A stretch of DNA of 64,000 bases. It comes from Lederbergia citrisecunda. GTDB lineage: Bacteria > Bacillota > Bacilli > Bacillales > Bacillaceae_C. Shown one piece after another: positions 44,600 through 54,401 of this stretch. Within the stretch, counting starts at the first letter, position 1. Every line of letters begins with the position of its first letter. Under the pieces are notes generated by a model that did not search any database, was not told where the DNA came from, and was given only the letters and a program-made list of their open reading frames with translations. The position numbers and the translations under genes were made by a program. The stretch covers positions 1,561,001 to 1,625,000 of the forward strand of contig NZ_JAGYPJ010000001.1 in the NCBI RefSeq assembly GCF_018343695.1. The letters are read 5' to 3'.

Positions 44600-46017
44600 T
44601 AAAATCCCCCGCTTTCACTTTTTTCTGCAAGTCTAACCTGAACTAATGGTTCAATCTTCACTGTATCTTCCGGATTATCATATACAGGTTTAGATTTTTG
44701 CCAAGATGGTAAACTCGAATCTTGCTTAAACGCATTAACACCAATCATTACTTTTTTTCTTGTTTGAATATCTTCCAATCTTTTCGTCAAAACCTCTTTT
44801 ACTATGTTCTGAAACCATCCACTTTGTAAAACGGAATATATTCCGCCTTTTTTATCAATCATCTGAAAAAGCTCCCAAGCCTTATCAACAAGATTAGTCG
44901 TTAGCACTTCAGTATAAAATGAGCCTCCGGAAGGATCGATTACTTTATCTAGATATGCTTCTTCACGAAGCAGTAATTGAGTGTTTCGGGCAATTCGCAT
45001 CGCAAATTCATCTGTAGGATAGGAAACACTCTTAAATGGCTTTACATGTAAGAAGTTAACTCCACCAATCACGGCAGCAAAAGCTTCATTGCCTGATCGA
45101 AGAATATTCGTATATGCGTCTAATACAGATTTTGTAAAATTGGACGTTTCTGCACTGATCAAAGGAAAGCATAGTTCAAAAGGAACATTATAAGCAGAGG
45201 TAATGGTTTTCCATAATATTCGGAATGCTCTTAGTTTAGCAATTTCCATAAAAAAGTTGCTTCCTATCGAAAAATGGAAAATCATTTTTTGCATTGCTTT
45301 ACGAGGTTCCCAGCCTATCTTTCGCAGTTCTTCAATAACCAATACTGCTTCTGACAATGAAGCAGCTAGTTCCTGAACAGCATTTGCCCCACTATTATGA
45401 TAAGGAGTGCTATCGATTAATATGGTCCGCAAACTAGGAAATTTAGCTTCAAGCTTGGAAATCATTTGTTTCCACGCTTCCCATGATTGACCCTCTTGTT
45501 TATATAAATATCCTTGCTCCAGCTGTGATGAAATAATATCAAAAGCTACAGCTCCAGAAACATGATCAGCATTCATTTGTAAAAGTTGATGTGCAATTGA
45601 TTGATAGTGGTAATTCGTAAAAATCATTATTGGAGTGCTACTTAAATTAAAAATCTTATTTATTTCGGCAAAATCCACTTTATGAATATCGTTTAAATGA
45701 TCAGCATCAAAAGAAACTGTTTCTTGGCCGAGTTCTTTTGCTTCCAACATGAGACGTTTAAGATCATCCCAATTATGGCTACATAATTTTTGAGCAATTT
45801 TCCAATTGTTGTTTTCAAAAACTCCTCTAAAACACGAATCTTCTACTCTATTATCTATATCATTTTTTGTGTAAATGGGAGACAGCTTAATCTCTTCATA
45901 CGTTTCTTTATAAAGCGCTTCCAAAGAATTGCTCTTTAATGTCTTTAAAGCAGCTTGTTCCCATGCTTCATAGCTAGCTTTTGGAAAAACTGCATTTTTA
46001 ATATCATGAATGGACAT
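44599..46017 (-). CDS. mutA: Methylmalonyl-CoA mutase small subunit
   Basis: A 472-residue subunit homologous to the barrel of MutB ([41 protein letters not shown]) but without the cobalamin motif, as in other heterodimeric mutases; it is structural. I placed the start at the ATG at 46017 ([15 protein letters not shown]) because GGGGG lies upstream at a usable distance; a TTG 12 bases further upstream is too close to it. First gene of the mutA-mutB-meaB operon. Confidence 0.94.
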   Translation of the reverse strand: MSIHDIKNAVFPKASYEAWEQAALKTLKSNSLEALYKETYEEIKLSPIYTKNDIDNRVEDSCFRGVFENNNWKIAQKLCSHNWDDLKRLMLEAKELGQETVSFDADHLNDIHKVDFAEINKIFNLSSTPIMIFTNYHYQSIAHQLLQMNADHVSGAVAFDIISSQLEQGYLYKQEGQSWEAWKQMISKLEAKFPSLRTILIDSTPYHNSGANAVQELAASLSEAVLVIEELRKIGWEPRKAMQKMIFHFSIGSNFFMEIAKLRAFRILWKTITSAYNVPFELCFPLISAETSNFTKSVLDAYTNILRSGNEAFAAVIGGVNFLHVKPFKSVSYPTDEFAMRIARNTQLLLREEAYLDKVIDPSGGSFYTEVLTTNLVDKAWELFQMIDKKGGIYSVLQSGWFQNIVKEVLTKRLEDIQTRKKVMIGVNAFKQDSSLPSWQKSKPVYDNPEDTVKIEPLVQVRLAEKSESGGF

Positions 46018-46098
46018 GGAACTAACCAACCCCCAATCAATTTCGCCGATATCTTTATTTTAGTACAATAACTAATTCTGAGCAAAAACAAATTAAAA

Positions 46099-46126
46099 AG
46101 AAGCTGTTACCAGGTAACAAGCTTCT
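46099..46126 (-). terminator. Terminator of the bkd operon
   Basis: Near-perfect palindrome AGAAGCTGTTACC/GGTAACAAGCTTCT followed by TTTTTAATTT on the minus strand. It separates bkdB from mutA, so the two catabolic units are transcribed separately. Confidence 0.85.
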
Positions 46127-46154
46127 AATTGTTTAGCTATGATAAGTCAACTCT

Positions 46155-46258
46155 GTATAGCGAAGAAAATGGGCTAAGGGAGACTCCACAGGCGCTTCGG
46201 CGCTGAGGAGGTTCCCCGGCACGCCCGCGGAAAGCGAAGCCCCTGGAGCAACAAACCC
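46155..46258 (-). repeat. Interspersed GC-rich repeat, family A (copy 2)
   Basis: Read on the minus strand it gives CTTTCCGCGGGC, ACCTCCTCAGCGC, AAGCGCC and GGAGTCTCCC, the same order as in the copy at 7940. It lies inside the bkd transcript, between the bkdB stop and the terminator. Confidence 0.7.
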
Positions 46259-46262
46259 TCTT

Positions 46263-47507
46263 TTAATATACAGATGTATTTTCTTTCGGAATATTTTCCA
46301 GTATTTCTTTTACACGTTGCAAGAAACGACCGCAAATGAGACCATCTAGGACTCTGTGGTCGAGTGAAAGACATAGATTCACCATATCCCGTATCGCGAT
46401 TCCATCGTTGACGACGACTGGGCGCTTAATAATGGATTCAACTTGTAAAATCGCTGCTTGCGGATAATTAATTATCCCGATTGACTGAACCGAACCGAAT
46501 GATCCGGTGTTATTAATCGTGAAGGTTCCTCCTTGCATCTCTTCACTTTTCAATGTTCCATTCCGAACTTTTTTTGCAAGATCTGTTATATCTCTTGCAA
46601 TTCCTTTTATTGATTTTTCATCTGCGTGTTTAATGACAGGAACGAATAATTCTTCTTCTTTTGCAACTGCGATAGAAATATTGATATCTTTCTTCTGGAT
46701 GATTTTATCCCCTGCCCACATCGAGTTGATCATTGGAAATTCCTTTAAAGCTTGGGCAACAGCTTTTACGAAGAATGCAAAATAAGTCAAACTGAAACCT
46801 TCACGCTCTTTAAATTCTGTTTTTAATTCATCTCGGTACTTGACTAAATTTGTTACGTCCACTTCCATCATCATCCACGCATGAGGAATTTCCGACTTAC
46901 TGCGTAGCATTTTTGTTGCAATCGCTCTTCTAACACCTGATACAGGAATTTCAATATCTCCAGCCATCGTATGAACAGGTTCTGGTTTCTTGGCTGGGGC
47001 AATAGGTACCGCGCTTTCCTCTACTTTTGGAATCTCGTTCGCATCAATAAGTCTTTGCAAATCTTTTCTCGTAATACGACCTTCTTTGCCTGTTCCTTTG
47101 ACTAAAGATAAATCGATGCCATGTTCTTGAGACATACTTAAAACGGCTGGTGAATACCTAGTTTTACCTATAGACTGCTGACCATTTATAGCGGTAATCG
47201 TGGAATGATCAACATTAGCTTCTTTATTTTCAACCGTCTTTTCATTTGTAGCATCTTCATCCGCTTCATCTGTTTGAATTGTACAAATTGTTTCTCCAAC
47301 AGCAAGAGTGGTCCCTTCTTCGACTAACAACTGATCAATCGTTCCCGTAAAAGAGGACGGTATTTCTGCATTGACCTTGTCTGTCATTACTTCTGCTAAT
47401 GGATCATATTTATTCACATGATCACCAGATTGAACGAGCCATCTGCTGATAGTTCCTTCCGTAACACTCTCACCGAGCTGGGGCATAGTAATGTTTTTTA
47501 TTGACAA
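46263..47507 (-). CDS. bkdB: Branched-chain alpha-keto acid dehydrogenase E2 (acyltransferase)
   Basis: A 414-residue dihydrolipoyl acyltransferase. The N-terminal lipoyl domain has the lipoylated lysine in MTDKVNAEIPS. A linker rich in E and A leads to the peripheral-subunit-binding domain (SPAVLSMSQEHGIDLSLVKG), and the catalytic domain ends with DHRVLDGLICGRFL (active-site His and Asp). It forms the core of the multienzyme complex that makes branched acyl-CoAs. Last gene of the operon. Confidence 0.95.
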   Translation of the reverse strand: MSIKNITMPQLGESVTEGTISRWLVQSGDHVNKYDPLAEVMTDKVNAEIPSSFTGTIDQLLVEEGTTLAVGETICTIQTDEADEDATNEKTVENKEANVDHSTITAINGQQSIGKTRYSPAVLSMSQEHGIDLSLVKGTGKEGRITRKDLQRLIDANEIPKVEESAVPIAPAKKPEPVHTMAGDIEIPVSGVRRAIATKMLRSKSEIPHAWMMMEVDVTNLVKYRDELKTEFKEREGFSLTYFAFFVKAVAQALKEFPMINSMWAGDKIIQKKDINISIAVAKEEELFVPVIKHADEKSIKGIARDITDLAKKVRNGTLKSEEMQGGTFTINNTGSFGSVQSIGIINYPQAAILQVESIIKRPVVVNDGIAIRDMVNLCLSLDHRVLDGLICGRFLQRVKEILENIPKENTSVY

Positions 47508-47541
47508 TATGATTTCCTCCTTTTCGCCTCCAATGTACGGC

Positions 47542-48525
47542 TCAATATTCAGCTAACTCCCGCATGGCATTTTCAACTTTTTCAGGATTGACCATGAAAA
47601 ACTTTTCTAATGGTGGAGAATACGGCATGGCAGGAATATTCGGACCAGCTAATCTCATGATAGGGGCATCGAGATCGAACAGGCAATGTTCTGCAATGAT
47701 GGCAGAAACTTCACCCATGATGCTACCTTCTTTATTATCCTCTGTTAATAGCAATACTTTCCCTGTTTTTGACGCTGCTTCTATAATCGCTTCTTGATCT
47801 AGTGGATAGACAGTCCGTAAATCCAAAATGTGTGTTTCGATTCCATCTTGAGCAAGGCGCTCAGCAGCTTGTAAAGCAAAATGAACACAAAGCCCGTAGG
47901 TGATGACTGTGATATCATCTCCTTCACGTTTTACATCCGCTTTCCCAATTGGGAGTACATAATCCCCATCAGGTACTTCACCTTTTATTAGTCGATATGC
48001 CTTTTTATGCTCCAAGAATAGCACTGGATCATTATCACGAATGGCAGCTTTTAATAAGCCTTTTACATCATAAGGAGTGGATGGCATTACTATTTTAAGC
48101 CCTGGTTGATTGGCAAAAATAGCTTCCACTGATTGAGAATGATATAAAGCTCCATGAATTCCGCCACCATAAGGTGCTCTAATGACCATAGGGCAGCTCC
48201 AATCGTTATTTGAACGATATCTAATTCTGGCAGCCTCCGAAATTATTTGGTTGACCGCAGGCATGATAAAATCGGCAAATTGCATTTCTGCAATGGGACG
48301 ATAACCATACATAGCTGCACCAATTCCCACACCCGCAATTGCTGATTCTGCCAGTGGAGTGTCTAAGACCCTTTGTTCGCCAAACTGTTCATAAAGCCCT
48401 TGGGTCGCTTTAAAAACCCCGCCTTTTTTGCCTACGTCTTCACCGAGAATAAAAACTTTTTCATCTCTTTCCATTTCTTCACGGATTGCCGCAGTGACAG
48501 CTTCAATATATGATATAACAGCCAT
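47542..48525 (-). CDS. bkdAB: Branched-chain alpha-keto acid dehydrogenase E1 beta
   Basis: A 327-residue transketolase-type subunit. Typical stretches are LGEDVGKKGGVFKAT, DTPLAESAIAGVGIGAA, MPSTPYDVKGLL and LTEDNKEGSIMGEVSA. It completes the thiamine diphosphate site together with BkdAA, encoded 15 bases upstream. No missing active-site residues were noticed. Confidence 0.95.
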   Translation of the reverse strand: MAVISYIEAVTAAIREEMERDEKVFILGEDVGKKGGVFKATQGLYEQFGEQRVLDTPLAESAIAGVGIGAAMYGYRPIAEMQFADFIMPAVNQIISEAARIRYRSNNDWSCPMVIRAPYGGGIHGALYHSQSVEAIFANQPGLKIVMPSTPYDVKGLLKAAIRDNDPVLFLEHKKAYRLIKGEVPDGDYVLPIGKADVKREGDDITVITYGLCVHFALQAAERLAQDGIETHILDLRTVYPLDQEAIIEAASKTGKVLLLTEDNKEGSIMGEVSAIIAEHCLFDLDAPIMRLAGPNIPAMPYSPPLEKFFMVNPEKVENAMRELAEY

Positions 48526-48540
48526 TATTTATTCCCCCTA

Positions 48541-49551
48541 TTACTCCGCAGCGTATACGAATGGTAAAGCATCCTCTGGATTTGGATATGGAGCTTTCTC
48601 CGCATAGTCCGTCGCTTCGTTTACTTGTTTCATGATACGATCATTAATTTCTTTTTTGCCTTGCTCATCTAATAATCCGTTATCACGAAGGTACGCTTCA
48701 AAAAGTAAAATCGGATCCTCTGATTTAGCCTTCGCCAATTCATCTTCAGTTCGATAGCTACGATCGTCATCATCTGAGGAGTGGGAGGTTAAGCGATGGC
48801 TTATCGTTTCGATAAGACTAGGACCTTCACCACGTCTTGCTCTCTCTACGGCTTCTTTCATAACCTTATAAACCTCTAGAGGGTCGTTCCCATCAACTGT
48901 TACTCCAGGCATGCCATATCCGATTGCACGATCAGATACTTTTTCACATGCAAGCTGTTTATGTACAGGCACGGAGATAGCATACTGATTATTTTCACAT
49001 AAAAAGATTACAGGTAGTTTATGAACTCCTGCAAAATTTAATCCTTCATGAAAGTCCCCTTGGTTGGAAGAACCTTCACCAAATGATACAAACGACACAA
49101 GATCACTATTTTCCATTCGTGCAGCCAACGCAATACCAACTGCGTGTGGAACTTGAGTTGTTACAGGTGAAGAGCCCGTTACGATTCTATTTTTTCTTTG
49201 GCCAAAATGTCCGGGCATTTGACGTCCACCTGAATTTGGATCCTCTGCTTTTGCAAATCCCGAAAGCATAATCTCAGTAGGAGTCATCCCAAATGATAAA
49301 ACAACACCTAAATCCCTATAATATGGGAGTATGTAATCTTTTTCCTTATCAAGAGCGAATGCTGCTCCGATTTGGGCTGCTTCTTGCCCTTGACATGAAA
49401 TGACAAAAGGTATTTTTCCGGAACGGTTTAAAAGCCACATTCTCTCGTCTATCCGACGGGCTAGTAACATCATTTCATACATATCTAAAACTTGCTGATC
49501 GCTAAGGCCTAGTTCAGTGTGTCGATTTATTTGTCGATTTATTGCCATCAT
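48541..49551 (-). CDS. bkdAA: Branched-chain alpha-keto acid dehydrogenase E1 alpha
   Basis: A 336-residue subunit that binds thiamine diphosphate through FGEGSSNQGDFHEGLNF and CENNQYAIS. SHRLTSHSSDDDDRSYR is the loop phosphorylated in mitochondrial homologues. It decarboxylates the 2-keto acids of Val, Leu and Ile. Two adjacent ATG codons exist; the second (49548) has better spacing from GGAGGG and would shorten the protein by one residue. Confidence 0.95.
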   Translation of the reverse strand: MMAINRQINRHTELGLSDQQVLDMYEMMLLARRIDERMWLLNRSGKIPFVISCQGQEAAQIGAAFALDKEKDYILPYYRDLGVVLSFGMTPTEIMLSGFAKAEDPNSGGRQMPGHFGQRKNRIVTGSSPVTTQVPHAVGIALAARMENSDLVSFVSFGEGSSNQGDFHEGLNFAGVHKLPVIFLCENNQYAISVPVHKQLACEKVSDRAIGYGMPGVTVDGNDPLEVYKVMKEAVERARRGEGPSLIETISHRLTSHSSDDDDRSYRTEDELAKAKSEDPILLFEAYLRDNGLLDEQGKKEINDRIMKQVNEATDYAEKAPYPNPEDALPFVYAAE

Positions 49552-49587
49552 GATCCCTCCTTGTACACATTACAAACAAAAAATAAC

Positions 49588-51015
49588 TTAATTATGAATG
49601 GACAATCCATCTACTGCCAATGCTGCTTCCCCAATAGCTTCACTTAATGTTGGATGTGGGTGGATGGTGTTACCTACTTCCCATGGAGTTGCGTCCAGTA
49701 CACGGGCAAGTCCCGCTTCAGAAATCATATCCGTTACATGTGGTCCAATCATCTGAATTCCTAAAATATCATTCGTACGATCATCGGCTACAATTTTTAC
49801 GAAACCTTCTGCATTTCCAACGACTAGTGCTTTACCTACAGCTTTAAAAGGAAATTTTCCTATTTTCACTTTATAGCCTTTTTCCTTCGCTTCTTTCTCA
49901 GTAATCCCGACACTGGCAACTTCCGGTGAACTATATATACATTTAGGGATGTTTTCATAAACAATAGAATCTGGATTCAAGCCAGCTATATGTTCCACTG
50001 CTTTTATTCCTTCTTGTGAAGCAACATGGGCTAATTGCAGACCACCGATTACGTCACCAATGGCATATATATGGGATTCCTTTGTTTGGAAAGAAGGATT
50101 CACTTTAATGGACCCATTTTTATTCAGTTCAATATCAGTATTTTGAAGCCCGATATTATCACTATTCGGTTTCCTGCCAACTGAAACTAGAATTTTTTCT
50201 GCTGAAAATGTTTGAATTTGTCCTTTTATTTCAGCATTGATTTGTACTTGCTCTTCTTTTATTTCAATGGATTCCGATAATACTTTCGCATTTGTCACTA
50301 TATTTATACCCTTTTTTTGTAAAAGACGGGTAAGTTCCTTGATTATTTCCTCATCTTCATTAGGGATAATTTGCTCGGCATATTCAATAACCGTTACATT
50401 TACTCCAAAATCAGCAAGCATTGACGCCCACTCTATACCTATAACTCCCCCACCTATAATCGTGATAGATTGAGGTAGCTTCTCCATTTCGATTGCCTCA
50501 TCTGAAGTTAACACGTAGGTCCCGTCAATCTCCAAACCCGGTAAAGAACTTGGTCGAGAGCCCGTCGCAATTATAATATTTTTTGGAATTAACATTTCAT
50601 TTTCCGACCCATCTGCCATTTCGACAGAGATTGTACCAGGAATGGGAGAAAAAATAGATGGACCTAATATTCTTCCAAACCCATTATACGTATCTATTTT
50701 TCCTTGCTTCATCAAGTATTGAACGCCTTTGTATAGCTGATTAATAATACTCGATTTTCTTTCTTGAACCTTTTTAAAGTTAAGTTCAATACCAGTTGTG
50801 AATACTCCAAATTCCTCACTCTTTTTCGTTAAAGAGAAAACTTCTGCACTTCTAAGCAAAGCTTTACTTGGAATGCATCCTTTATGTAAGCATGTACCAC
50901 CTATTTTTTCCTTCTCTACAATAGCTGTTTTCAACCCAAGCTGTGCTGCACGAATAGCGGCTACATAACCACCAGTTCCCCCACCTAGGATGACTAGATC
51001 ATACTCTTGTGCCAA
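49588..51015 (-). CDS. lpdV: Dihydrolipoyl dehydrogenase (E3) of the Bkd complex
   Basis: A 475-residue FAD disulfide oxidoreductase that reoxidises lipoamide. FAD-binding LGGGTGGYVAAIRAAQLG, the redox disulfide GGTCLHKGCIPSKALL, NAD-binding IIGGGVIGIEWASM and the C-terminal His-Glu pair in HPHPTLSEAIGEA are all present. First gene after leucine dehydrogenase; buk, which normally precedes it in B. subtilis, is missing. Confidence 0.95.
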   Translation of the reverse strand: MAQEYDLVILGGGTGGYVAAIRAAQLGLKTAIVEKEKIGGTCLHKGCIPSKALLRSAEVFSLTKKSEEFGVFTTGIELNFKKVQERKSSIINQLYKGVQYLMKQGKIDTYNGFGRILGPSIFSPIPGTISVEMADGSENEMLIPKNIIIATGSRPSSLPGLEIDGTYVLTSDEAIEMEKLPQSITIIGGGVIGIEWASMLADFGVNVTVIEYAEQIIPNEDEEIIKELTRLLQKKGINIVTNAKVLSESIEIKEEQVQINAEIKGQIQTFSAEKILVSVGRKPNSDNIGLQNTDIELNKNGSIKVNPSFQTKESHIYAIGDVIGGLQLAHVASQEGIKAVEHIAGLNPDSIVYENIPKCIYSSPEVASVGITEKEAKEKGYKVKIGKFPFKAVGKALVVGNAEGFVKIVADDRTNDILGIQMIGPHVTDMISEAGLARVLDATPWEVGNTIHPHPTLSEAIGEAALAVDGLSIHN

Positions 51016-51158
51016 TATTTATCCCTCCAATTACTTAAGACTAGCTAATGCTTAAAATGTTTTTCTCCATAGAAGAAGCTGTCCTTAAGCATTTTGCTTT
51101 TCTCCACCAATGTCAACGGGGAATTATCCAGCTTTCGGGACAGCTCTTTAATCAATCA

Positions 51159-52262
51159 TCAAACATTCATTCGATTAGCCAATATATGCTTATTATTTAG
51201 AAGGAATTGACTTCTTGAACTTCTAATTTTTTCAATTCTTTCTTCTGCCATTCTGTCAGCAGCAACATATGTGGGAATACTATCCCGCTTTGATATTTCA
51301 ATTACTTTTGCGACATTATTATAGATGGTTTCAACCTTTTTAAGTGCACGCTCTTTGTTATATCCATATAATTCATCAGCTACATTAATAACTCCACCCG
51401 CATTAATAACATAGTCGGGAGCATATACAATGCCCATTTCATGTATTTGGTCACCGTGCTTTGTATCTTTTAGCTGGTTATTAGCAGATCCCGCAATGAC
51501 CTTCACCTTTAATTGTGGAATGGTTTGATCATTAATAATGGCACCAAGCGCACATGGTGAAAAAATATCGGCTTCGACTCCATAAATATCATTAGGGTCT
51601 ACTGCTTTTGCTTGGAATGCTTCTACAGCACGATTGACGGCATCTTTATTAATATCAGTAACATAAAGGCGCGCTCCTTCTTCATGTAAATAACGGCAAA
51701 GCTCAAATGCAACATTTCCTACGCCTTGAACGGCAACAGTTTTACCTTCTAGAGAATCAGATCCAAACGCTTCTTTTGCAGCTGCCTTCATTCCAACATA
51801 ACAACCATAAGCTGTTACTGGAGACGGATTGCCGGATGAGCCAAATGCTGGCGAAATCCCTGTAACAAAGTTTGTTTCTTCATGAATGATATCCATATCT
51901 TGAACAGTCGTTCCGACGTCTTCTGCCGTAATATATCGACCATTTAACCCTTGGATATAACGGCCGAAAGCACGAAACATTTCTTCATTCTTATCTTTCT
52001 TTGGATCACCAATAATAACGGTTTTTCCGCCGCCGAGGTTTAATCCTGCGGCAGCATTTTTATATGTCATCCCTCTTGCCAATCGAAGGGCATCTTCAAT
52101 GGCTGCTTCTTCATTTTCATATGTCCACATCCGAGTGCCACCGAGTGCAGGGCCTAGAGTTGTATCGTGGATGGCAATAATTGCCTTCAAACCAGACTTT
52201 TCATCTTGGCAAAATAATAATTGTTCATAATCATACTTCACCATATATTCAAAGATTTTCAT
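51159..52262 (-). CDS. bcd: Leucine dehydrogenase
   Basis: Deaminates leucine, valine and isoleucine to 2-keto acids with NAD. The 367-residue protein has [11 protein letters not shown], the catalytic lysine in [16 protein letters not shown], and the Rossmann motif [10 protein letters not shown]. It is read from a strong promoter just upstream and feeds the Bkd complex. The 143-base gap before lpdV contains an AGCTGTCC/GGACAGCT inverted repeat (51077-51145), possibly a processing or attenuation hairpin. It begins like B. subtilis Bcd, not like glutamate dehydrogenase. Confidence 0.95.
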   Translation of the reverse strand: MKIFEYMVKYDYEQLLFCQDEKSGLKAIIAIHDTTLGPALGGTRMWTYENEEAAIEDALRLARGMTYKNAAAGLNLGGGKTVIIGDPKKDKNEEMFRAFGRYIQGLNGRYITAEDVGTTVQDMDIIHEETNFVTGISPAFGSSGNPSPVTAYGCYVGMKAAAKEAFGSDSLEGKTVAVQGVGNVAFELCRYLHEEGARLYVTDINKDAVNRAVEAFQAKAVDPNDIYGVEADIFSPCALGAIINDQTIPQLKVKVIAGSANNQLKDTKHGDQIHEMGIVYAPDYVINAGGVINVADELYGYNKERALKKVETIYNNVAKVIEISKRDSIPTYVAADRMAEERIEKIRSSRSQFLLNNKHILANRMNV

Positions 52263-52316
52263 TTTTTACCTCCACTAATTTCTTATGACCTTATCATGAT
52301 ACCTAATCATAATTAT

Positions 52317-52345
52317 ATTGTAACGAAAAGGCAGTTCCTTGACAA
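52317..52345 (-). promoter_or_regulatory. Sigma-A promoter of bcd
   Basis: Minus-strand TTGTCA (52340-52345) and TACAAT (52317-52322) with a 17-base spacer, about 55 bases before the bcd start. No sigma-54 (-24/-12) promoter was seen, although the B. subtilis bkd operon uses one. Confidence 0.75.
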
Positions 52346-52366
52346 ATCTTACTGTTGTTATATGAT
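52339..52366 (+). promoter_or_regulatory. Sigma-A promoter of yqzF, overlapping the bcd promoter
   Basis: A perfect TTGACA (52339-52344) and TATGAT (52361-52366) with a 16-base spacer. Its -35 occupies nearly the same bases as the -35 of the divergent bcd promoter. Confidence 0.7.
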
Positions 52367-52403
52367 TTTTTTAGTATGAGTTATAAGGAGTCGATATATC
52401 CGA

Positions 52404-52646
52404 ATGGGAAGAGTTATTGCATTACTACTACTATTAATTCCCGGTATTTTTGCGGGCTACGGTATAAAATTAATGCGAGATATGCTTTTTGGGAAATTAC
52501 AAGCCCCTTTTCCATATTTATGGATGCAGTTTCTCGCGGGACTTATTTTTTTTGTATTAGGTTTAGGTTTTATTGCAGGTTTTATTTTGCATCGTGACCG
52601 AAAAAGAAATCAAGTTCAGGAACGATTTAAACTGAAAAAACGCTAA
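52404..52646 (+). CDS. yqzF: YqzF-like (DUF2627) small membrane protein
   Basis: An 80-residue protein with two membrane helices (VIALLLLLIPGIFAGYGI and FLAGLIFFVLGLGFIAGFIL) and a basic tail HRDRKRNQVQERFKLKKR. It matches the DUF2627 family encoded near bkd genes in Bacillus. An AAGGAG lies 13 bases before the ATG, a rather long spacing. Function unknown. Confidence 0.82.
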   Translation: MGRVIALLLLLIPGIFAGYGIKLMRDMLFGKLQAPFPYLWMQFLAGLIFFVLGLGFIAGFILHRDRKRNQVQERFKLKKR

Positions 52647-52653
52647 TTTTACA

Positions 52654-52691
52654 GAGGAGCATTGGCAATGGCCAAGCTCCTCTTAATTATT
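52654..52691 (+). terminator. Terminator of yqzF
   Basis: Stem GAGGAGC-TTGGC/GCCAAGCTCCTC followed by TTAATTATTTT; it overlaps the 3' end of the convergent yqiK. Confidence 0.75.
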
Positions 52692-53412
52692 TTCCTCTTA
52701 GCTTTACTGCCCTTTCAGGATAGTCAGTAATAATGGCTGAACAATTTATTTGCAATAGTCGTTTGATATCACGTTCTTTATTAACTGTGTACGGGCGAAC
52801 CGCAATTCCTTCATCCATTGTTGCTTTTATAATGGAATCTGAGACAGATTTATACTTTGGATGAATCCCTCTAGAACCTAAGCATTTTGCGTACTCCCAA
52901 GGCTTATATAAAAGATCGCTATAAAGAGGGGCCGTCTCAATTTCAGGCCAATTATTAACGATATAGACAAGTGAATAATGATTAAATGAAGAAATGATAA
53001 TTCGGTCTTCATAATTAAACTCTTTAATTAACGCGATTACTTTTTCTTCCAATCCTTCATACGGTAGATCATTATTTTTCAGCTCGATGTTACAAATTAA
53101 ATGATTTCCATCCATCCATTGAAATACTTCCCTTAATGATGGGATTCTAGCTGTTTTTTTGAAAAAATGCTTATAGTGATAATTCGCTTTTAATTTTTTT
53201 AATTCTTCCATTGTAAAATCAACTACTCTTCCGGTTCCATCAGTCGTCCGATCGACAGTAGTATCGTGAATAACCGCAATATCCCCATCTAGAGTTAAAT
53301 GAACATCGAGTTCTATTCCATCAGCGCCAAAAGCTTCAGCTGCAATAAATGATTCCATTGTGTTTTCTGGATGTGTTCCAGCAGATCCTCGGTGTGCTAA
53401 TATAATCGTCAT
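52687..53412 (-). CDS. yqiK: Glycerophosphodiester phosphodiesterase
   Basis: Hydrolyses glycerophosphodiesters to glycerol-3-phosphate and an alcohol. The 241-residue TIM-barrel protein shows the GDPD signature: AHRGSAGTHPENT, GIELDVHLT and IHDTTVDRTTDG, with ICNIELK further on. No signal peptide, so it is cytoplasmic (like YqiK, unlike secreted GlpQ). The ATG at 53412 has AGGCGGTG six bases upstream. Confidence 0.92.
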   Translation of the reverse strand: MTIILAHRGSAGTHPENTMESFIAAEAFGADGIELDVHLTLDGDIAVIHDTTVDRTTDGTGRVVDFTMEELKKLKANYHYKHFFKKTARIPSLREVFQWMDGNHLICNIELKNNDLPYEGLEEKVIALIKEFNYEDRIIISSFNHYSLVYIVNNWPEIETAPLYSDLLYKPWEYAKCLGSRGIHPKYKSVSDSIIKATMDEGIAVRPYTVNKERDIKRLLQINCSAIITDYPERAVKLRGK

Positions 53413-53490
53413 CTTTGTCACCGCCTAATTGTGTATATTACCATCATACCCTGCATTCGCAAAAGTTGATAACAGTTTTTCAATAGAAAT

Positions 53491-53528
53491 AAAAAAACCT
53501 GTCCAAGTGTATAAAGGACAGGTTTTTT
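53491..53528 (-). terminator. Terminator of spo0A
   Basis: Arms AACCTGTCC/GGACAGGTT with T-tracts on both sides. It separates spo0A from yqiK. Confidence 0.85.
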
Positions 53529-53531
53529 ATG

Positions 53532-53546
53532 TTGGAAACGTTTACG
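53532..53546 (-). promoter_or_regulatory. cre-like site at the spo0A stop codon
   Basis: TTGGAAACGTTTACG fits the CcpA consensus WTGNAANCGNWNNCW at 14 of 15 positions. It overlaps the spo0A stop and lies about 120 bases before yqiK. It could mediate catabolite control of yqiK, but distance and the intervening terminator make this uncertain. Confidence 0.35.
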
Positions 53547-54327
53547 AAGCTTTATGTTCTAATCTTAGTTTATCAGCAACCATCGCAATGAATTCACTAT
53601 TAGTAGGCTTCGCCTTCGACATACTTACTGTATAGCCAAATAAGGAAGATATGGAATCAACATTTCCTCTACTCCATGCCACTTCAATTGCGTGTCTAAT
53701 CGCCCTTTCAACTCTGCTAGCTGTTGTATTGAATTTTTTTGCGATATCTGGATAAAGGACTTTAGTTATAGAGCCGAGCAGTTCAATATCATTATAAACC
53801 ATTGAAATCGCTTCTCTTAAATATAAATACCCTTTAATGTGAGCCGGTACACCGATTTCGTGGATGACGGATGTAATACTTGCCTCTAAGTTTCTTGGCT
53901 TTGACTCTGAATGGCCTTTCGCAGAAGTTGAAGTTTTTCTTTTAACTTGTGTTGCTTTTCCACTTACTTGGCGAATATGATTTGCTAAGTGCTCCATATC
54001 AAAAGGTTTTAGAATAAAGTAAGAAGCGCCAAGTTCCACAGCTTTTGTAGTTACATCTTCTTGGCCAAAAGCCGTAAGCATAATTACATTTGGAAACGTT
54101 ACGTTAGATTCACGTAGTTGTTCTAATACACCAAGCCCATCCAAATGAGGCATAATAATATCTAAAATTAACACATCAGGATTCGTATCTTCTACTAGTT
54201 GCAAGCAATCTTGTCCGTTGTGGGCTGTACCTACAACTTCCATATCTTCCTGAGATGAAATGTAATCATCTAATAATCCAACTAGTTCACGATTATCATC
54301 TACAATACAAACTTTGATTTTTTTCAC
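53542..54327 (-). CDS. spo0A: Master sporulation regulator Spo0A
   Basis: A 261-residue response regulator. The receiver domain has VDDNRELV, the phosphorylated aspartate in [19 protein letters not shown] and FILKPFD. The C-terminal DNA-binding domain has [19 protein letters not shown], the recognition helix that reads TGTCGAA boxes. Translation starts at GTG with GAGGAGG upstream, as in B. subtilis, so the ATG further upstream was rejected. Its targets in this window probably include its own promoter and sinI. Confidence 0.98.
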   Translation of the reverse strand: MKKIKVCIVDDNRELVGLLDDYISSQEDMEVVGTAHNGQDCLQLVEDTNPDVLILDIIMPHLDGLGVLEQLRESNVTFPNVIMLTAFGQEDVTTKAVELGASYFILKPFDMEHLANHIRQVSGKATQVKRKTSTSAKGHSESKPRNLEASITSVIHEIGVPAHIKGYLYLREAISMVYNDIELLGSITKVLYPDIAKKFNTTASRVERAIRHAIEVAWSRGNVDSISSLFGYTVSMSKAKPTNSEFIAMVADKLRLEHKAS

Positions 54328-54401
54328 AATCCATTTCCTCCTCAAATCCAAAAATAATTCAAAATAATGTCATTAATAGTTAAATACGCCAAAGATGATG
54401 A

